Shown here: in pieces, positions 26,153-36,587 of the stretch | Numbering within the stretch: the stretch's first letter is position 1 | How the letters are laid out: each line of letters begins with the position of its first letter | NCBI RefSeq assembly: GCF_003224335.1 | Contig: NZ_QKLF01000001.1 | Location: 806,001-870,000 of the forward strand | DNA length: 64,000 nucleotides | Source: Curtobacterium sp. MCJR17_055 | GTDB taxonomy: Bacteria; Actinomycetota; Actinomycetes; Actinomycetales; Microbacteriaceae | Direction of reading: 5' to 3' | The notes under the pieces: generated by a model | The model's database searches: none | Seen by the model: the letters and a program-made list of their open reading frames with translations, nothing else | Told to the model about the DNA's origin: nothing | Translations under genes and position numbers: made by a program

Positions 26153-26728
26153 CTACGCGTTGGCGATGAGCCAGTCGAGCTGTTCCCGCGTCAGCTCGCG
26201 GTCGCTCCACGCCTGGCACTCCACGTCGTCCGACCCGGCGGCCGCCGACGGACCCTGCCACACCTGCGTCAGCCCGACGCGGGTCAGCACCCGAGCCGAG
26301 GCGGGGTTGTTCGTGAGGACCCTGCCCGTGACCGGGAGCTCGGGGCGCACGTCGCGCGCGGCGTCCACCGCAGCCCGTGCGAGCTCGGTCGCGTAGCCGT
26401 GCCCGTGGTGTTCCGGGGCGAGCCGGTACCCGAGGTTCCACACGCCGCCGGCGGTGCGGTCGACCCCGCCGAGCCCGATGAAGGCGCGGGAGTCCGCCGC
26501 ACGCGCGACCCACGAGCCGAGCCCGTACCGCACCCGACCGCCGATCTTCCGCTGCACGAGGTCCTCGGTCTGGGCCCGGGAGGTGTGCCGTCCGGCGGGG
26601 AGGTGCGTCCAGGTGCGGGCGTCCGAGAAGAGCTCGTGCACCGCGTCGATGTCCGCGGGCGTCACGGGGGTGAGCACCAGGCGACCCGTCCGGATCTCCT
26701 GCTGCGGGACGAGCAGCTGGTGGACCAT
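26153..26728 (-). CDS. GNAT family N-acetyltransferase
   Basis: 191 aa RimJ/RimL-like acetyltransferase: IRTGRLVLTPVTPADIDAVHEL start, then GVWNLGYRLAPEHHGHGYATELARAAV, which contains the acetyl-CoA loop (HHGHGYA), and VLTNNPASARVLTRVGL. The C-terminal WSDRELTREQLDWLI is typical. The substrate is unknown. A GAAGAT box lies 6 nt before ATG 26728. The gene follows the E2 gene on the same strand. Confidence 0.88.
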   Translation of the reverse strand: MVHQLLVPQQEIRTGRLVLTPVTPADIDAVHELFSDARTWTHLPAGRHTSRAQTEDLVQRKIGGRVRYGLGSWVARAADSRAFIGLGGVDRTAGGVWNLGYRLAPEHHGHGYATELARAAVDAARDVRPELPVTGRVLTNNPASARVLTRVGLTQVWQGPSAAAGSDDVECQAWSDRELTREQLDWLIANA

Positions 26729-26849
26729 GGCTCGATCTTCCCCCGCGCCGCCGACAACGGCGAGGACGGCACACCGGGACCGCGCGACCCGGACCACGTC
26801 GACCGGTCCGGCCGGGACGGAGCGGGGTCGCGCTCCGGTGTCCGGGACG

Positions 26850-28436
26850 TCAGTCCAGCAGGAGCGCCGGCTCCTCGAGGACCGAGGCGACGTCGTGCAC
26901 GAAGCGCGAGGCCACGTCGCCGTCCACCACACGGTGGTCGAAGGAGGCACCGATCGTCGTCACCATGCGCGACCGCACGTCCCCGTCGACGACCCACGGC
27001 TTCGGCTTGATCGTGCCCATGGCGACGATGGCGACCTCGCCCGGGTTGAGGATGGGCGTACCGGTGTCCATGCCGAAGACGCCGATGTTCGTGATCGTGA
27101 TGGTGCCGTCGGCCATCTGCGCGGGGCTCGTCTTGCCGTCACGCGCGGTCAGGGTCATCTCCTCGATCGCCTTGGCGAGCTCGAGGAGCGACATGTCCTG
27201 CGCGTCCTTGATGTTCGGCACGAGGAGCCCGCGCGGGGTGGCCGCGGCGAACCCGAGGTTCACGAAGTGGTGGACGATGATCTCGCGGTCGGTCCACGAC
27301 GAGTTCACCGAGCGGTTGCGCCGGACGGCCCAGATCACGGCCTTCGCCATGACGAGCAGCGGGGACACCTTCACCCCGGCGAACGTCGGCGACTCCTTGA
27401 GGCGCTTGACGAACTCCATCGTGCGGGTCGCGTCGACGTCCACGAACAGCGACACGTGCGGTGCGGTGAACGCCGAGGTCGTCATCGCGGTCGCGATGGC
27501 CTTGCGGACGCCCTTCACCGGGATGGTCTCCTGGCGGACACCACCCCACTCCGGCGTCTCGATGTTGCGGAAGACGCTGGCCTGCTTCGCGTGCCGGATC
27601 ACGTCGTCCCGCGTGACCTCGCCGGCGAGCCCGGTGGGGACGACCGTCGTCAGGTCGACGTCCAGGTCCTTCGCGAGCTTCCGGATCGGCGGCTTCGCCA
27701 TGACCTGCAGCGCCGAGCCGCTCGGCATCGTCGGGCGGGCGGGGCGCCGACCCTGCGCGGCGACGGCGTCGGCGGTCGTGGCCTCGCCGTCGTCGGTCAC
27801 CAGGTCGAGGTCGGCCTCCCGACTGGAGGCCCGGCTCGCCTGCGCCGCGGCCGCTGCGGCCCGGCGGGCACCCGGCTTGCGGCGGGACGGTGCGGAGGTC
27901 GCAGACCCGTAGCCGACGAGGACGGCGCCGGAGCCCTCGTCCGTGCCGACCACGCCGGCGTCGACGGCGACCTGTGCGGGCGCAGCGGGGGCCGTCGGTG
28001 CGCCGGCAGCGGCCGTCGGTGCAGCGGCGGAGGCCGGGGCGGCGGGCGCGGGGACGGCGGCGGTCTGTGCCGGCGCAGCGGAGGCCGGTGCGGCCGGAGC
28101 GGGGGTCTGCGCGACAGGGGTCTGCGCGACGGGGGTCTGCGCGACGGGGGCTGCGTCGGCGACGGGTGCCGATCCTCCCGGCACGCCCGCGGTCGCGTCG
28201 GACTCGACGCGGATGATCGGCTTGCCGACCTCCACCGTGTCGCCCTCGGCGACGAGCAGCCCGGTCACGGTGCCGGAGAACGGCGACGGGAGCTCGACGA
28301 GCGACTTCGCGGTCTCGATCTCGACGAGCACCTGGTCCACGGCGATCTCGTCGCCGGGGGCGACGCGCCACTGGACGATCTCGGCCTCGGTCAGGCCCTC
28401 CCCCACGTCGGGCAGGGGGAATTCGGCGACGGCCAC
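26850..28436 (-). CDS. 2-oxo acid dehydrogenase E2, dihydrolipoamide acyltransferase
   Basis: 528 aa. One lipoyl domain (about 1-80; lipoyl lysine in [10 protein letters not shown]) is joined by a long Ala/Pro linker, with PVAQT three times in tandem, to a peripheral subunit-binding domain (about 260-300; [21 protein letters not shown]). The catalytic domain follows, with the active site [15 protein letters not shown] (His and Asp). GTG 28436 has AAGGAG 5 nt before it. Third gene after E1alpha and E1beta; acyl chains are probably branched-chain derived. An E3 gene is not in the window. Confidence 0.93.
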   Translation of the reverse strand: MAVAEFPLPDVGEGLTEAEIVQWRVAPGDEIAVDQVLVEIETAKSLVELPSPFSGTVTGLLVAEGDTVEVGKPIIRVESDATAGVPGGSAPVADAAPVAQTPVAQTPVAQTPAPAAPASAAPAQTAAVPAPAAPASAAAPTAAAGAPTAPAAPAQVAVDAGVVGTDEGSGAVLVGYGSATSAPSRRKPGARRAAAAAAQASRASSREADLDLVTDDGEATTADAVAAQGRRPARPTMPSGSALQVMAKPPIRKLAKDLDVDLTTVVPTGLAGEVTRDDVIRHAKQASVFRNIETPEWGGVRQETIPVKGVRKAIATAMTTSAFTAPHVSLFVDVDATRTMEFVKRLKESPTFAGVKVSPLLVMAKAVIWAVRRNRSVNSSWTDREIIVHHFVNLGFAAATPRGLLVPNIKDAQDMSLLELAKAIEEMTLTARDGKTSPAQMADGTITITNIGVFGMDTGTPILNPGEVAIVAMGTIKPKPWVVDGDVRSRMVTTIGASFDHRVVDGDVASRFVHDVASVLEEPALLLD

Positions 28437-28480
28437 GTCGGCTCCTTCAGCAGGGTTCGTTCGTACGGGTGCGGTGCGGG

Positions 28481-29530
28481 TCAGTAGGCGAGGGCGCGGT
28501 CGACGGCCTCGAGGACGCGGTCGGCGTCCGGCAGGTGGAAGTGCTCGAGCTTGGACTGCGGGAACGGGACGTCGAACCCGGAGACCCGCAGCGGCGGTGC
28601 CTGCAGCGTGTAGAACGCCCGCTCGGCGACGGTCGCGGCGATCTCGCTGCCGACGCTGATGAAGCCCGAGTCCTCCTGCGCGATGACCAGGCGACCGGTC
28701 TTGCGCACCGAGGCGAGCAACGGCTCCCAGTCGATCGGCGAGATCGAGCGGAGGTCGACGACCTCGCAGCTCGTGCCCTCGGCCTCGGCGATGTCGGCGG
28801 CCTGCATGAGCGTCGCGACCATCGCACCGTGACCGACGAGCGTGACCTCGGTGCCGGTGCGGGCGACGCGGGTCGTGTGCATCGGCACGTGGCCGTCGAC
28901 GAGGTCGACCTGCCCCTTCGGCCAGTAGCGCGACTTCGGCTCGAAGAACACCACCGGGTCCTTCGACGCGATGGCCTCCTGGATCATCCAGTAGGCGTCG
29001 TTCGGGGTGCTCGGGCTCACGACGCGCAAGCCCGGGGTGTGCGCGAAGTACGCCTCCGGGCTCTCCTGGTGGTGCTCGATCGCGCCGATGTGACCGCCGT
29101 AGGGGATGCGGATGACGATCGGCAGCGACATGTGCGCCGGCAGGCGGTTCGCCATCTTCGCGAGCTGCGAGGTGATCTGGTTGAACGCCGGCCAGACGAA
29201 GCCGTCGAACTGGATCTCGATCACCGGACGGTAGCCGCGCAGGGCGAGTCCGATCGCGGTGCCGACGATGCCGGACTCCGCGAGCGGGGTGTCCCGCACA
29301 CGGTCGGCGCCGAAACGGTCCTGCAGGCCCTCGGTGATGCGGAAGACGCCGCCGAGACGGCCGATGTCCTCGCCCATCAGCAGGACCTTGTCGTCCGCCT
29401 CCATCGCCTTCGCCAGGCCGGCGTTCAGCGCCTTGGCCATCGGGAGGGTCGGCGTCGGGTCCGCGGGGACCTCGCCGGCGCCCGGGTGCGCGCGCAGCGT
29501 GTAGTCGAAGAGCTGCTCGGTCGTGCTCAT
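28481..29530 (-). CDS. 2-oxo acid dehydrogenase E1 beta subunit
   Basis: 349 aa transketolase-like pyrimidine-binding subunit: [35 protein letters not shown], the thiamine-facing [33 protein letters not shown], and [22 protein letters not shown]. It pairs with E1alpha to decarboxylate a 2-oxo acid with thiamine diphosphate. Its ATG overlaps the E1alpha stop (ATGA). Confidence 0.94.
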   Translation of the reverse strand: MSTTEQLFDYTLRAHPGAGEVPADPTPTLPMAKALNAGLAKAMEADDKVLLMGEDIGRLGGVFRITEGLQDRFGADRVRDTPLAESGIVGTAIGLALRGYRPVIEIQFDGFVWPAFNQITSQLAKMANRLPAHMSLPIVIRIPYGGHIGAIEHHQESPEAYFAHTPGLRVVSPSTPNDAYWMIQEAIASKDPVVFFEPKSRYWPKGQVDLVDGHVPMHTTRVARTGTEVTLVGHGAMVATLMQAADIAEAEGTSCEVVDLRSISPIDWEPLLASVRKTGRLVIAQEDSGFISVGSEIAATVAERAFYTLQAPPLRVSGFDVPFPQSKLEHFHLPDADRVLEAVDRALAY

Positions 29531-30663
29531 GCGTGGGCTCCTGCGTCCTGGCCGGCCTCGTAGTCCCGGAGCCATGCGCGCTGCTCGTCGATGCGCGGGT
29601 GCGGCTCCCGGTACACGTTGTCGAACATCGCTTCCATCGGCGGGTCCTGGAGGGCGTTCGTGCGGGTGCGCACGTCGACGGCGATCTGCTCGCCCTCGGC
29701 GTCGAACTCCGCGAACTGGGCGTCGGTGGCGCCACGGCTGCGGAGGTACGCCTCGGACCGGGTGATCGGGTCGCGGGCGACCCAGCCGGCGAGCTCGTCG
29801 TCGGCACGGTACCGGGTCGGGTCGTCCGAGCTCGTGTGCGCGCCGATGCGGTAGGTGTCCGCCTCGACGAACGCCGGGCCCTGCCCGGTCCGGGCGTGCT
29901 CGGTCGCGATGACGCTGGCCGCGTACGAGGCCAGCACGTCGTTGCCGTCCACCCGGATGCTCGGGATGCCGAAGCCGCGCGGCCGGTCGACGAGCGGGGT
30001 CGGCGACTGCACCGACACCGGCACCGAGATGGCCCAGTGGTTGTTCTGCAGGAAGAAGACGACCGGGGCGGTGTGCGACGCGGCGAACACGTACGCCTCG
30101 TTCACGTCGCCCTGGCTGGTCGCGCCGTCGCCGAAGTACACGATCGAGCACTCGTCGACCGTCGGGTCGCCCGTGCCGACGACGCCGTCGAGCGCCTGGC
30201 CCATCGCGTAGCCGGTGGCGTGCAGCGTCTGCGCGCCGATGACGAGCGTGTAGACGTGCGTGTTGCCGCGCTCGTCCGGGTCCCAGTTGCCGTGGGCCTG
30301 CCCGCGGAAGAGCGAGATGATCTCCATCGGGTCGACCCCGCGCTGCAGGACGACGGCGTGCTCCCGGTACGACGGGAAGACGTGGTCCTGCGGGCGGAGC
30401 GCGAACGCGGAACCGACCTGCGCCGCCTCCTGCCCGTGGCTCGGCGCCCAGAGCCCGAGCTGACCGGTGCGCTGCAGGTTCGCGGCGGCGTGGTCGAAGC
30501 GTCGGGTGAGCACCATCTGACGGTGCATGGCGAGGAGGGTCTCGTCGGGGAGGGCCTGTGCGACGGCGGCGAGTTCGGCGTTCTCGTCGGTCTCCACGAA
30601 CCGGCCCTCGGGGTCGAGGAGCTGGACGGGGGTCGTCGCAGGAGCCGCGGCGCGGAACAACAT
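29527..30663 (-). CDS. 2-oxo acid dehydrogenase E1 alpha subunit
   Basis: 378 aa. The thiamine diphosphate motif is [20 protein letters not shown]...NNHWAIS. Upstream [21 protein letters not shown] resembles branched-chain (BCKDH/PdhA) E1alpha, and the phospholoop [16 protein letters not shown] favours a branched-chain substrate. ATG 30663 has TACGCT (30676-30671) 7 nt upstream and no ribosome site, so this operon probably has its own leaderless promoter inside the 3' end of the aminotransferase gene. Confidence 0.93.
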   Translation of the reverse strand: MLFRAAAPATTPVQLLDPEGRFVETDENAELAAVAQALPDETLLAMHRQMVLTRRFDHAAANLQRTGQLGLWAPSHGQEAAQVGSAFALRPQDHVFPSYREHAVVLQRGVDPMEIISLFRGQAHGNWDPDERGNTHVYTLVIGAQTLHATGYAMGQALDGVVGTGDPTVDECSIVYFGDGATSQGDVNEAYVFAASHTAPVVFFLQNNHWAISVPVSVQSPTPLVDRPRGFGIPSIRVDGNDVLASYAASVIATEHARTGQGPAFVEADTYRIGAHTSSDDPTRYRADDELAGWVARDPITRSEAYLRSRGATDAQFAEFDAEGEQIAVDVRTRTNALQDPPMEAMFDNVYREPHPRIDEQRAWLRDYEAGQDAGAHA

Positions 30664-30668
30664 GTCGG

Positions 30669-31766
30669 TCAGCGTACCGGCCGGTCCGAAGCCCCCGTTG
30701 TGAGACGTCCCACAACGGCACCCGTGGTTTCGAGGAGCTTTGCGACAGCCTCGTGCTCGCCGATCGAGACACGGATGCCCTCGGGCGCGAAGGCCCGGAC
30801 GATGAGCCCGGCGTGCTCGAGGGCCTCGGCCACGACCGCCGTGTGCTCGCCCGTCGGCAGCCACACGAAGTTGCCCTGCGCCTCCGGCACGTCCCAGCCC
30901 TGCGCGAGCAGCCCCGCGCGGATCCGGTCCCGTCGGTCGGCGAGCTCGGCGACCCGCTCGAGCAGCTCACCCTCGCGCTCCAGGCTGGCCAGCGCGGCCG
31001 CCTGACCCTGCGCCGTCACGGACAGCGGGATGGCGCACGCGCGGACGGCGTCGAGGACGTATGCCGGTCCGAGTGCGTACCCGACCCGGAGGCCCGCGAG
31101 GCCGTACGCCTTGGAGAAGGTCCGGAGCACCACGAGGTTCGGGTACCGCTCGAGCAGCGCCGGACCGCGGACGGCGTCCACGTCGGTGACGAACTCGGCG
31201 TACGCCTCGTCGAGCACCACGAGCACCGAGGACGGCACCTGCGCCATGAACGACTCGAACTCCGCCCCGGTGACGATCGGTCCCGTCGGGTTGTTCGGGG
31301 TGCACACGAGCACCATGCGCGTCCGCTCGGTGACCGCCGCCGCCATCGCGTCGAGGTCGTGCCCGCCGTCGGGCCGGTTCGGCACCTGCACGCTCGTCGC
31401 GCCGGCGACCGTGACGACACCCGGGTACGCCTCGAAGGAGCGCCAGGCGTAGACGACCTCGTCGCCGGGGCCCGAGGTGGCCTTCGCCAGCTCGTGCAGG
31501 ATCGCGACGCTACCGGGGGCGACGTGCACCTCGTCGACCGTGACGCCGAACCGGTTCGCGAGCACCGCCCGGACGGCGAGCGCGGTGGCGTCCGGGTAGC
31601 GGTTGTACGACGTCTGCGCCTGCACGGCCTCGACCACGCCGGGCAGCGGCGGGAAGGGGTTCTCGTTGCTCGAGAGCTTGAGGGCGTCCGGCGCGGCCTG
31701 GCGTCCCTGCTTGTAGGGCGGGAGGACCGCGATCTCGGGTCTGATGTGGACGGGGCTGTCGGTCAC
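30669..31766 (-). CDS. HisC-like aminotransferase (histidinol-phosphate or aromatic)
   Basis: 365 aa fold-type I PLP enzyme: [62 protein letters not shown] and the PLP lysine in [17 protein letters not shown]. Actinobacteria often carry such a gene (Pat) that also transaminates aromatic amino acids, so substrate choice is open. GTG 31766 has TACGCT 6 nt upstream. Placed 5 nt before E1alpha on the same strand. Confidence 0.88.
   Translation of the reverse strand: MTDSPVHIRPEIAVLPPYKQGRQAAPDALKLSSNENPFPPLPGVVEAVQAQTSYNRYPDATALAVRAVLANRFGVTVDEVHVAPGSVAILHELAKATSGPGDEVVYAWRSFEAYPGVVTVAGATSVQVPNRPDGGHDLDAMAAAVTERTRMVLVCTPNNPTGPIVTGAEFESFMAQVPSSVLVVLDEAYAEFVTDVDAVRGPALLERYPNLVVLRTFSKAYGLAGLRVGYALGPAYVLDAVRACAIPLSVTAQGQAAALASLEREGELLERVAELADRRDRIRAGLLAQGWDVPEAQGNFVWLPTGEHTAVVAEALEHAGLIVRAFAPEGIRVSIGEHEAVAKLLETTGAVVGRLTTGASDRPVR
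30695..30718. promoter_or_regulatory. Palindrome at the E1alpha promoter
   Basis: CCGTTGTG-AGACGTCC-CACAACGG is a 24-bp near-perfect palindrome within the last codons of the aminotransferase gene. It ends exactly 18 nt before the predicted -10 box of E1alpha, so it covers the -35 region. Confidence 0.55.
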
Positions 31767-31818
31767 CGGGTCAGCGTACCGGCGGCAGTCTCGCGGGCAG
31801 GACCGGCATCATGGGTGC

Positions 31819-32220
31819 ATGCGGTTCATCGTCCGGCTCGTCGTCAACGCCGTCGCCCTGTGGCTCACCACGCTCGTCGTCGCGGGGGTGTCCGTCGACG
31901 CCTTCGGGGACGCCGGCCCCGTCGAGACCGTCCTGACCTACCTGCTCGTCGCGTTCGTCTTCGGCATCGTGAACGCCGTCGTCGGCACGCTCATCCGGAT
32001 CGTGGCGATCCCGCTCTACGTGCTGACGCTCGGGCTCATCTCGTTCGTCGTGAACGGCGTCCTGCTGCTCATCGTCGCGGGGGTGTCCACCGCGCTGGGC
32101 TTCGGCCTGTCGGTGGAGTCCTTCGGCTGGGGCATCGTCGGTGCCTTCGTGCTCGCGGTGTGCTCCTGGCTGGTCGGACTCGTCGCCCGCCCGGTGCTCG
32201 GCGGTCGCGGTCGCGCCTGA
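31819..32220 (+). CDS. Phage holin-like (YvlD/DUF 4_2) membrane protein
   Basis: 133 aa, four helices: FIVRLVVNAVALWLTTLVVAGV, LTYLLVAFVFGIVNAVVGTLIR, GLISFVVNGVLLLIVAGVS, GIVGAFVLAVCSWLVG. This matches the phage_holin_4_2 family common in bacterial chromosomes, whose role is not established; it is not evidence of a prophage. CATCAT lies 6 nt before ATG 31819. Confidence 0.8.
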   Translation: MRFIVRLVVNAVALWLTTLVVAGVSVDAFGDAGPVETVLTYLLVAFVFGIVNAVVGTLIRIVAIPLYVLTLGLISFVVNGVLLLIVAGVSTALGFGLSVESFGWGIVGAFVLAVCSWLVGLVARPVLGGRGRA

Positions 32221-32265
32221 CGGACGGGCGTCGCGTCCGCACCCCGGCTGCGCCATGATGTGCAC

Positions 32266-32784
32266 ATGACCATGGACGCCGGCGCCCCGTCGCCCTTCCG
32301 TGTCTCCTTCGTCTGCAGCGGCAACATCTGCCGGTCCCCCATGGCCGAGATCGTCTTCGCGCAGATCGCCGCCGATGCCGGCATGGCGGACCGGTTCGTG
32401 GTCGTGTCCGCGGGCACCGGGGACTGGCACGTCGGCGAACCCGCCGACGAGCGCACGATCGCAGCGCTCGCGGCACGCGGATACGATGGCAGCAGGCATC
32501 GCGCCCGTCAGTTCGACCCGGACCGGTTCCCGGACCTCGACCTGGTGGTCGCACTCGACCGCTCCCACGAACGCATCCTGCGCTCGTGGGCCCCGACCAT
32601 GGACGACGCCGCCAAGGTGACGCTCCTGTTGCGGTACGACGACGCCTGGCCCCAGCAGGCCGACGTGCCGGACCCGTACTACGCGGACCGACACGAGTTC
32701 GACCGGGTGCTCAGCACGGTCGAACGGGCCTGCCGGGCGCTCTTCCACCAGCTCGAGCCGGCAGTCCGCCAGGGAGCCCCATGA
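32266..32784 (+). CDS. Low molecular weight protein-tyrosine phosphatase
   Basis: 172 aa. The catalytic loop VCSGNICRSP (Cys17, Arg23) is near the N-terminus and the general acid is in DVPDPYYADRHEF. Such enzymes dephosphorylate tyrosines, often on exopolysaccharide kinases. Start is uncertain: GTG 32260, ATG 32266 (used; CATGAT box 6 nt upstream) or ATG 32272. The stop overlaps purB by ATGA. Confidence 0.93.
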   Translation: MTMDAGAPSPFRVSFVCSGNICRSPMAEIVFAQIAADAGMADRFVVVSAGTGDWHVGEPADERTIAALAARGYDGSRHRARQFDPDRFPDLDLVVALDRSHERILRSWAPTMDDAAKVTLLLRYDDAWPQQADVPDPYYADRHEFDRVLSTVERACRALFHQLEPAVRQGAP

Positions 32785-34166
32785 CCCCCCTTCCCCCGCA
32801 GCCGATCAGCCCGCTCGACGGGCGCTACTACCCGATCGTGCACACGGTGGGCGAGCACCTGTCGGAGGCCGGTCTCAACCGTGCCCGGATCCGGGTCGAG
32901 GTCGAGTGGCTCGTCTTCCTGACCGACCACGCGATGTTCACCACCTCGCCGCTCTCGGTCGACGACAAGGCCGCCCTCCGCGCGATCGTCGACGACTTCG
33001 GGCAGGCCCAGATCGCGGAGCTCGCCGAGATCGAGGCGACGACCCGTCACGACGTCAAGGCGGTCGAGTACTTCGTCCGCCGTCGACTCAGCGACCTCGG
33101 CCTCGACGCCGTCGCCGAGCTCACCCACTTCGCGGCGACGAGCGAGGACGTCAACAACCTGTCGTACGCCCTCACCGTGCGCGACGCCGTCGAGCAGGTG
33201 TGGCTGCCGTCCGCCCGTGCGGTCGTGGAGCGCCTGCGCGAGATGGCCACGAGCCTCCGCGCCGTCCCGATGCTCTCGCACACGCACGGCCAGCCCGCGA
33301 CGCCGACGACGCTCGGCAAGGAGATCGCGGTCGTGGTCTACCGACTGGAGCGCGTCCTGTCGCAGGTCGAGCGGGGCGAATACCTCGGCAAGTTCTCCGG
33401 CGCGACCGGCACGTTCTCCGCGCACCTGGCCGCGGACCCCGAGGCCGACTGGCCCGCGCTGTCCCGGGAGTTCGTCGAGGGCCTCGGCCTGACGTGGAAC
33501 CCGCTGACCACGCAGATCGAGTCGCACGACTGGCAGGCCGAGTTGTACGACCGGGTCCGCCACGCGAACCGCATCCTGCACAACCTGGCGACCGACGTGT
33601 GGACCTACATCTCGATGGGGTACTTCACGCAGATCCCGGTGGCCGGCGCCACGGGGTCGTCGACGATGCCGCACAAGATCAACCCGATCCGGTTCGAGAA
33701 CGCCGAGGCGAACCTCGAGATCTCGTCGGCGCTGTTCTCGACACTGTCCGAGACCCTCGTCACGAGCCGCCTGCAGCGTGACCTGACCGACTCGACCACG
33801 CAGCGGAACATCGGCGTCGCGTTCGGGCACTCGCTCCTGGCGCTCGACAACCTGCGCCGTGGGCTCGGCGAGATCGCGGTCAACGAGACCCGCCTGGCCG
33901 AGGACCTCGACGGCAACTGGGAGGTGCTCGCGGAGGCGATCCAGACCGTGATCCGCGCCGAGGTCACCGCCGGGCAGTCCGACATCGAGGACCCGTACGC
34001 GATGCTCAAGGAGCTCACGCGCGGCAAGCGGATCGGACGCGACGACCTGGTCGCCTTCGTGAACGGCCTGGACATCTCCGACGGCGCGAAGGCCCGGCTG
34101 ACGAACCTGACGCCGGCCGGCTACACGGGCCTGGCGGACGAGCTGGTCGACCACCTGGACGTCTGA
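32781..34166 (+). CDS. purB: Adenylosuccinate lyase
   Basis: 461 aa. The fumarase/aspartase signature is GSSTMPHKINPIRFENAE; THFAATSEDVNNLSYAL and LSHTHGQPATPTTLGKE carry the other active-site histidines. It cleaves SAICAR and adenylosuccinate in purine synthesis. It resembles the longer gamma-proteobacterial-type PurB (about 456 aa). It is coupled to the phosphatase gene by ATGA. Confidence 0.96.
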   Translation: MTPLPPQPISPLDGRYYPIVHTVGEHLSEAGLNRARIRVEVEWLVFLTDHAMFTTSPLSVDDKAALRAIVDDFGQAQIAELAEIEATTRHDVKAVEYFVRRRLSDLGLDAVAELTHFAATSEDVNNLSYALTVRDAVEQVWLPSARAVVERLREMATSLRAVPMLSHTHGQPATPTTLGKEIAVVVYRLERVLSQVERGEYLGKFSGATGTFSAHLAADPEADWPALSREFVEGLGLTWNPLTTQIESHDWQAELYDRVRHANRILHNLATDVWTYISMGYFTQIPVAGATGSSTMPHKINPIRFENAEANLEISSALFSTLSETLVTSRLQRDLTDSTTQRNIGVAFGHSLLALDNLRRGLGEIAVNETRLAEDLDGNWEVLAEAIQTVIRAEVTAGQSDIEDPYAMLKELTRGKRIGRDDLVAFVNGLDISDGAKARLTNLTPAGYTGLADELVDHLDV

Positions 34167-34180
34167 GCCGCACGGCGTCG

Positions 34181-34220
34181 CGACGGCGGCGGGTCGCACC
34201 GGTGCGTCCCGCCGCCGTCG
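34181..34220. terminator. Hairpin terminator after purB
   Basis: Two 20-nt arms (CGACGGCGGCGGG-T-CGCACC and complement) meet directly with a single T:T mismatch, 14 nt after the purB stop. Confidence 0.8.
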
Positions 34221-34308
34221 TCGTCTCCGCGGTCGGACGGGAGGCTCGGCACAGCAGCGCCGGACCCGTGGCCTTCACGGGTGCTCAGCTTGCTGCTAGG
34301 TTCACCTC

Positions 34309-34325
34309 GCTGAGTACTGCTCAGC
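34309..34325. promoter_or_regulatory. CTGAG-type palindrome upstream of the frameshifted secreted protein
   Basis: GCTGAG-TACTG-CTCAGC lies 41 nt before the start at 34367, just after a TAGGTT -10-like box (34297-34302) preceded 17 nt earlier by TTCACG. A similar CCTGAG-N6-CTCAGG precedes the paralogue at 36588. Confidence 0.5.
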
Positions 34326-34366
34326 ACGGGGGCGGCAGTGCTGACGTGCCCCGCTCGCTCGACAGG

Positions 34367-35673
34367 ATGGACCCCCACCCCGTGCTCCGCTCCCGCATCG
34401 CCGCAGCCGCCGTCGGCGCCACCGTCCTCGGTGTCACCGCCGGGCTCGTCCCCTCCGTCTCCGGCGCCACGTCGTTCGCCGCCCTCCCGCCGGTCGTCAC
34501 CTGGGCGGACGGGGCCGACGACTTCGCTCGCCTCGCGCCGGAGTCGACGGACCTGAGCCTTCCCGACGGGTGGTCCTGGTTCGGCGGGGCCATCGAGTCC
34601 GGCGACGCCGCCCGCTCGCTCGACGACGTGGTCGACTTCGGCCAGGACGGTCTGACGGTCCACGACGACTCGAGCGTGTTCCTCCTGCACCCGACCACGC
34701 GGCCCGTCGTCCCCGAGCTGCTGCAGTCGGTCGTGGCGGACGCGACGGCGGCGACCGGGGACAACGCCCTCGTCGGGCTCATCGTCGCCGACGAGTCCGA
34801 CCCGGACGTGCTCGCGACGACGGCCTTCGCCCTCGAGGGCCTGCACGGCGCGGACACCACCTGGGCCTACACCGACTCCGGCGAGGAGACGACGTCCGAG
34901 CTCGCGGCCGACCTCGCGTCGGACCACCGCGTCGTGACGGGGTACTTCGTCGCGCTCATCGGCAGCGACATCCTGTCGATCGACCCGGGCACGGTCGAGC
35001 CCGGCACCGAGGAGCCCGGCACCGAGGAGCCCGGCACCGAGGCGCCGGGCACCGAGCCGACGGACGCGCCCACCACCGCGCCGACCGACGCACCGACGCA
35101 CCGACGGCAGCGCCGACGGACGCCCCCACGAGCGCTCCGACCGCGCCGACGACCCCGCTCGACGACACGCTCCGTCGCCTCCTCCCGCAGGTGACGGAGG
35201 GCGCCGCTGCCGAGGGTGCCGCGGCCTTCCGCGCCACGGCCGACGCCGACGCCGCTGCCGCTGCCGCTGCCGACGCCCACATCGCGAGCCTCCGCTTCGA
35301 CGACACGACGACCTACTTCACGCCGCAGCCGACCGCCACGGCGACGGTCGCGGACCCCGAGCTCACGGTCGCCGAGGCGACGAGCACCGGGTTCGCCGTC
35401 TCCGGGTCCGGCTTCGCCCCGGGTGAGAGGATCAGCGTGTCCCTGACGGTGAGCGAGACCGGCGCCGTGTTCCCGGTCGGGCCGGTCGCCGATGCCGACG
35501 GTGCCTTCACCGCCACGGTCGTCCTCCCCGCGGGGACCGTGGCCGGGCCGGGGAACCTCGAGCTCCTCGGCACCGCGTCCGGCCAGGTCGCGGCCCCGGG
35601 CATCCGCATCACCGACGGTGCGGTCGCACCCGTCGCCACGCCCGTGCCGGGGCGGGCGACCTTCACCGGCTGA
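34367..35673 (+). pseudogene. Secreted surface protein with Pro/Thr repeats, one-base frameshift
   Basis: An N-terminal signal (LRSRIAAAAVGATVLGVTAGLV) and a globular domain run in one frame to about 35095, through PGTEEPGTEEPGTE and PTDAPTTAPTDAPT. The Ala/Pro/Thr pattern then continues in the next frame (APTAAPTDAPTSAPTAPTTP) through an Ig-like domain (VSGSGFAPGERISVSL...DADGAF) to the C-terminus VATPVPGRATFTG. One extra base near 35098 would restore 435 codons. The C-terminal half is homologous to the protein at 36678. It may be truly broken, phase-variable or a sequencing error. The L,D-transpeptidase starts 2 nt after the stop. Confidence 0.75.
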
Positions 35674-35675
35674 CC

Positions 35676-36497
35676 GTGCCGAGCCTCCCGACCGATCCCC
35701 GACGGCGCGCGACCCTGGTCGCCGCCGCCGTGGCCGTCGTGTGCGCCGGGGTGGTCGCCGTCGTGCTGACCGGCACGCTCACCCCGGCCCCGGCCCCGGC
35801 CCCGGCGCCGTCCGCGACCCGTGCTGCGGTGCCGTCCGCCACGACCACCGTGACACCGAGCCCGTCGGCCTCGGCGAGACCGACCGACCCCGCTGCGGTC
35901 GACGCTCCGGCCTCGACGACGATCGCCGCCGCGTCCGGTCCGTCCGTCCCGGTGAGCGCCGCGCCCGGTGGCCCCGCCACCGACCAGCTGGCGAACCCGC
36001 TGTCGTCCGGCGCGCCGCTGGTGTTCCGCGTCGTCGACCAGCGGGACGGCTGGGTGCAGGTGCAGCTCGCCCAGCGCCCGAACGGCAGCACCGGTTGGGT
36101 GCCGGACAGCGCGGTCTCCCTGTCGACCACGGACTACGCGATCGTCGTGACCGAGGCGTCGAACACGCTCGATCTCTACCGGGCCGGCGAGGTCGTCGAC
36201 TCGTACCCGGTCGCCACCGGGACCGGCGGGACGCCCACACCGACGGGCCGCTTCGCGTTGACGGAGCTCCTCGCGCCGACGAACGACGGGTACGGCCCGT
36301 ACGCGTACGGCACGACGGCGTTCTCCGACGTCCTCAACTCCTTCGGCGGCGGGCCGGGCCAGATCGGCCTGCACGGCACCGACGACGCGACGAGCATCGG
36401 AACCGACGCCTCGCACGGCTGCATCCGGATGCGGAACGCCGACATCACCGCCCTGGCCGGACGGCTGCCGCTCGGCACACCGATCCAGGTCCGCTGA
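35676..36497 (+). CDS. L,D-transpeptidase (YkuD family), anchored
   Basis: 273 aa. One N-terminal transmembrane helix (about 13-32) is followed by a Pro/Ala/Thr-rich linker, an SH3-like segment (VFRVVDQRDGWVQVQLAQRP...GWVPDSAV, about 110-145) and a YkuD domain. The catalytic motif is HGTDD...SHGCIRMR with His247 and Cys249. These enzymes make 3-3 peptidoglycan crosslinks or attach proteins to peptidoglycan. GTG 35676 follows the previous stop by 2 nt. Two paralogous secreted proteins flank it, which suggests a cell-wall role shared with them (inference). Confidence 0.9.
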   Translation: MPSLPTDPRRRATLVAAAVAVVCAGVVAVVLTGTLTPAPAPAPAPSATRAAVPSATTTVTPSPSASARPTDPAAVDAPASTTIAAASGPSVPVSAAPGGPATDQLANPLSSGAPLVFRVVDQRDGWVQVQLAQRPNGSTGWVPDSAVSLSTTDYAIVVTEASNTLDLYRAGEVVDSYPVATGTGGTPTPTGRFALTELLAPTNDGYGPYAYGTTAFSDVLNSFGGGPGQIGLHGTDDATSIGTDASHGCIRMRNADITALAGRLPLGTPIQVR

Positions 36498-36587
36498 GGT
36501 CGGCGACCCGGACGCGGCACGACGCAGCGTCGACCGTTCCCGGATCGTGACCTCCCGGTGTGCGCGTCCGTGAGGATGGCCCAATAT

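Noticed and set aside
31819..32220. Holin-like gene as sign of a prophage
   Set aside because: This family is widespread on chromosomes; no other phage gene, integrase or attachment repeat lies nearby.
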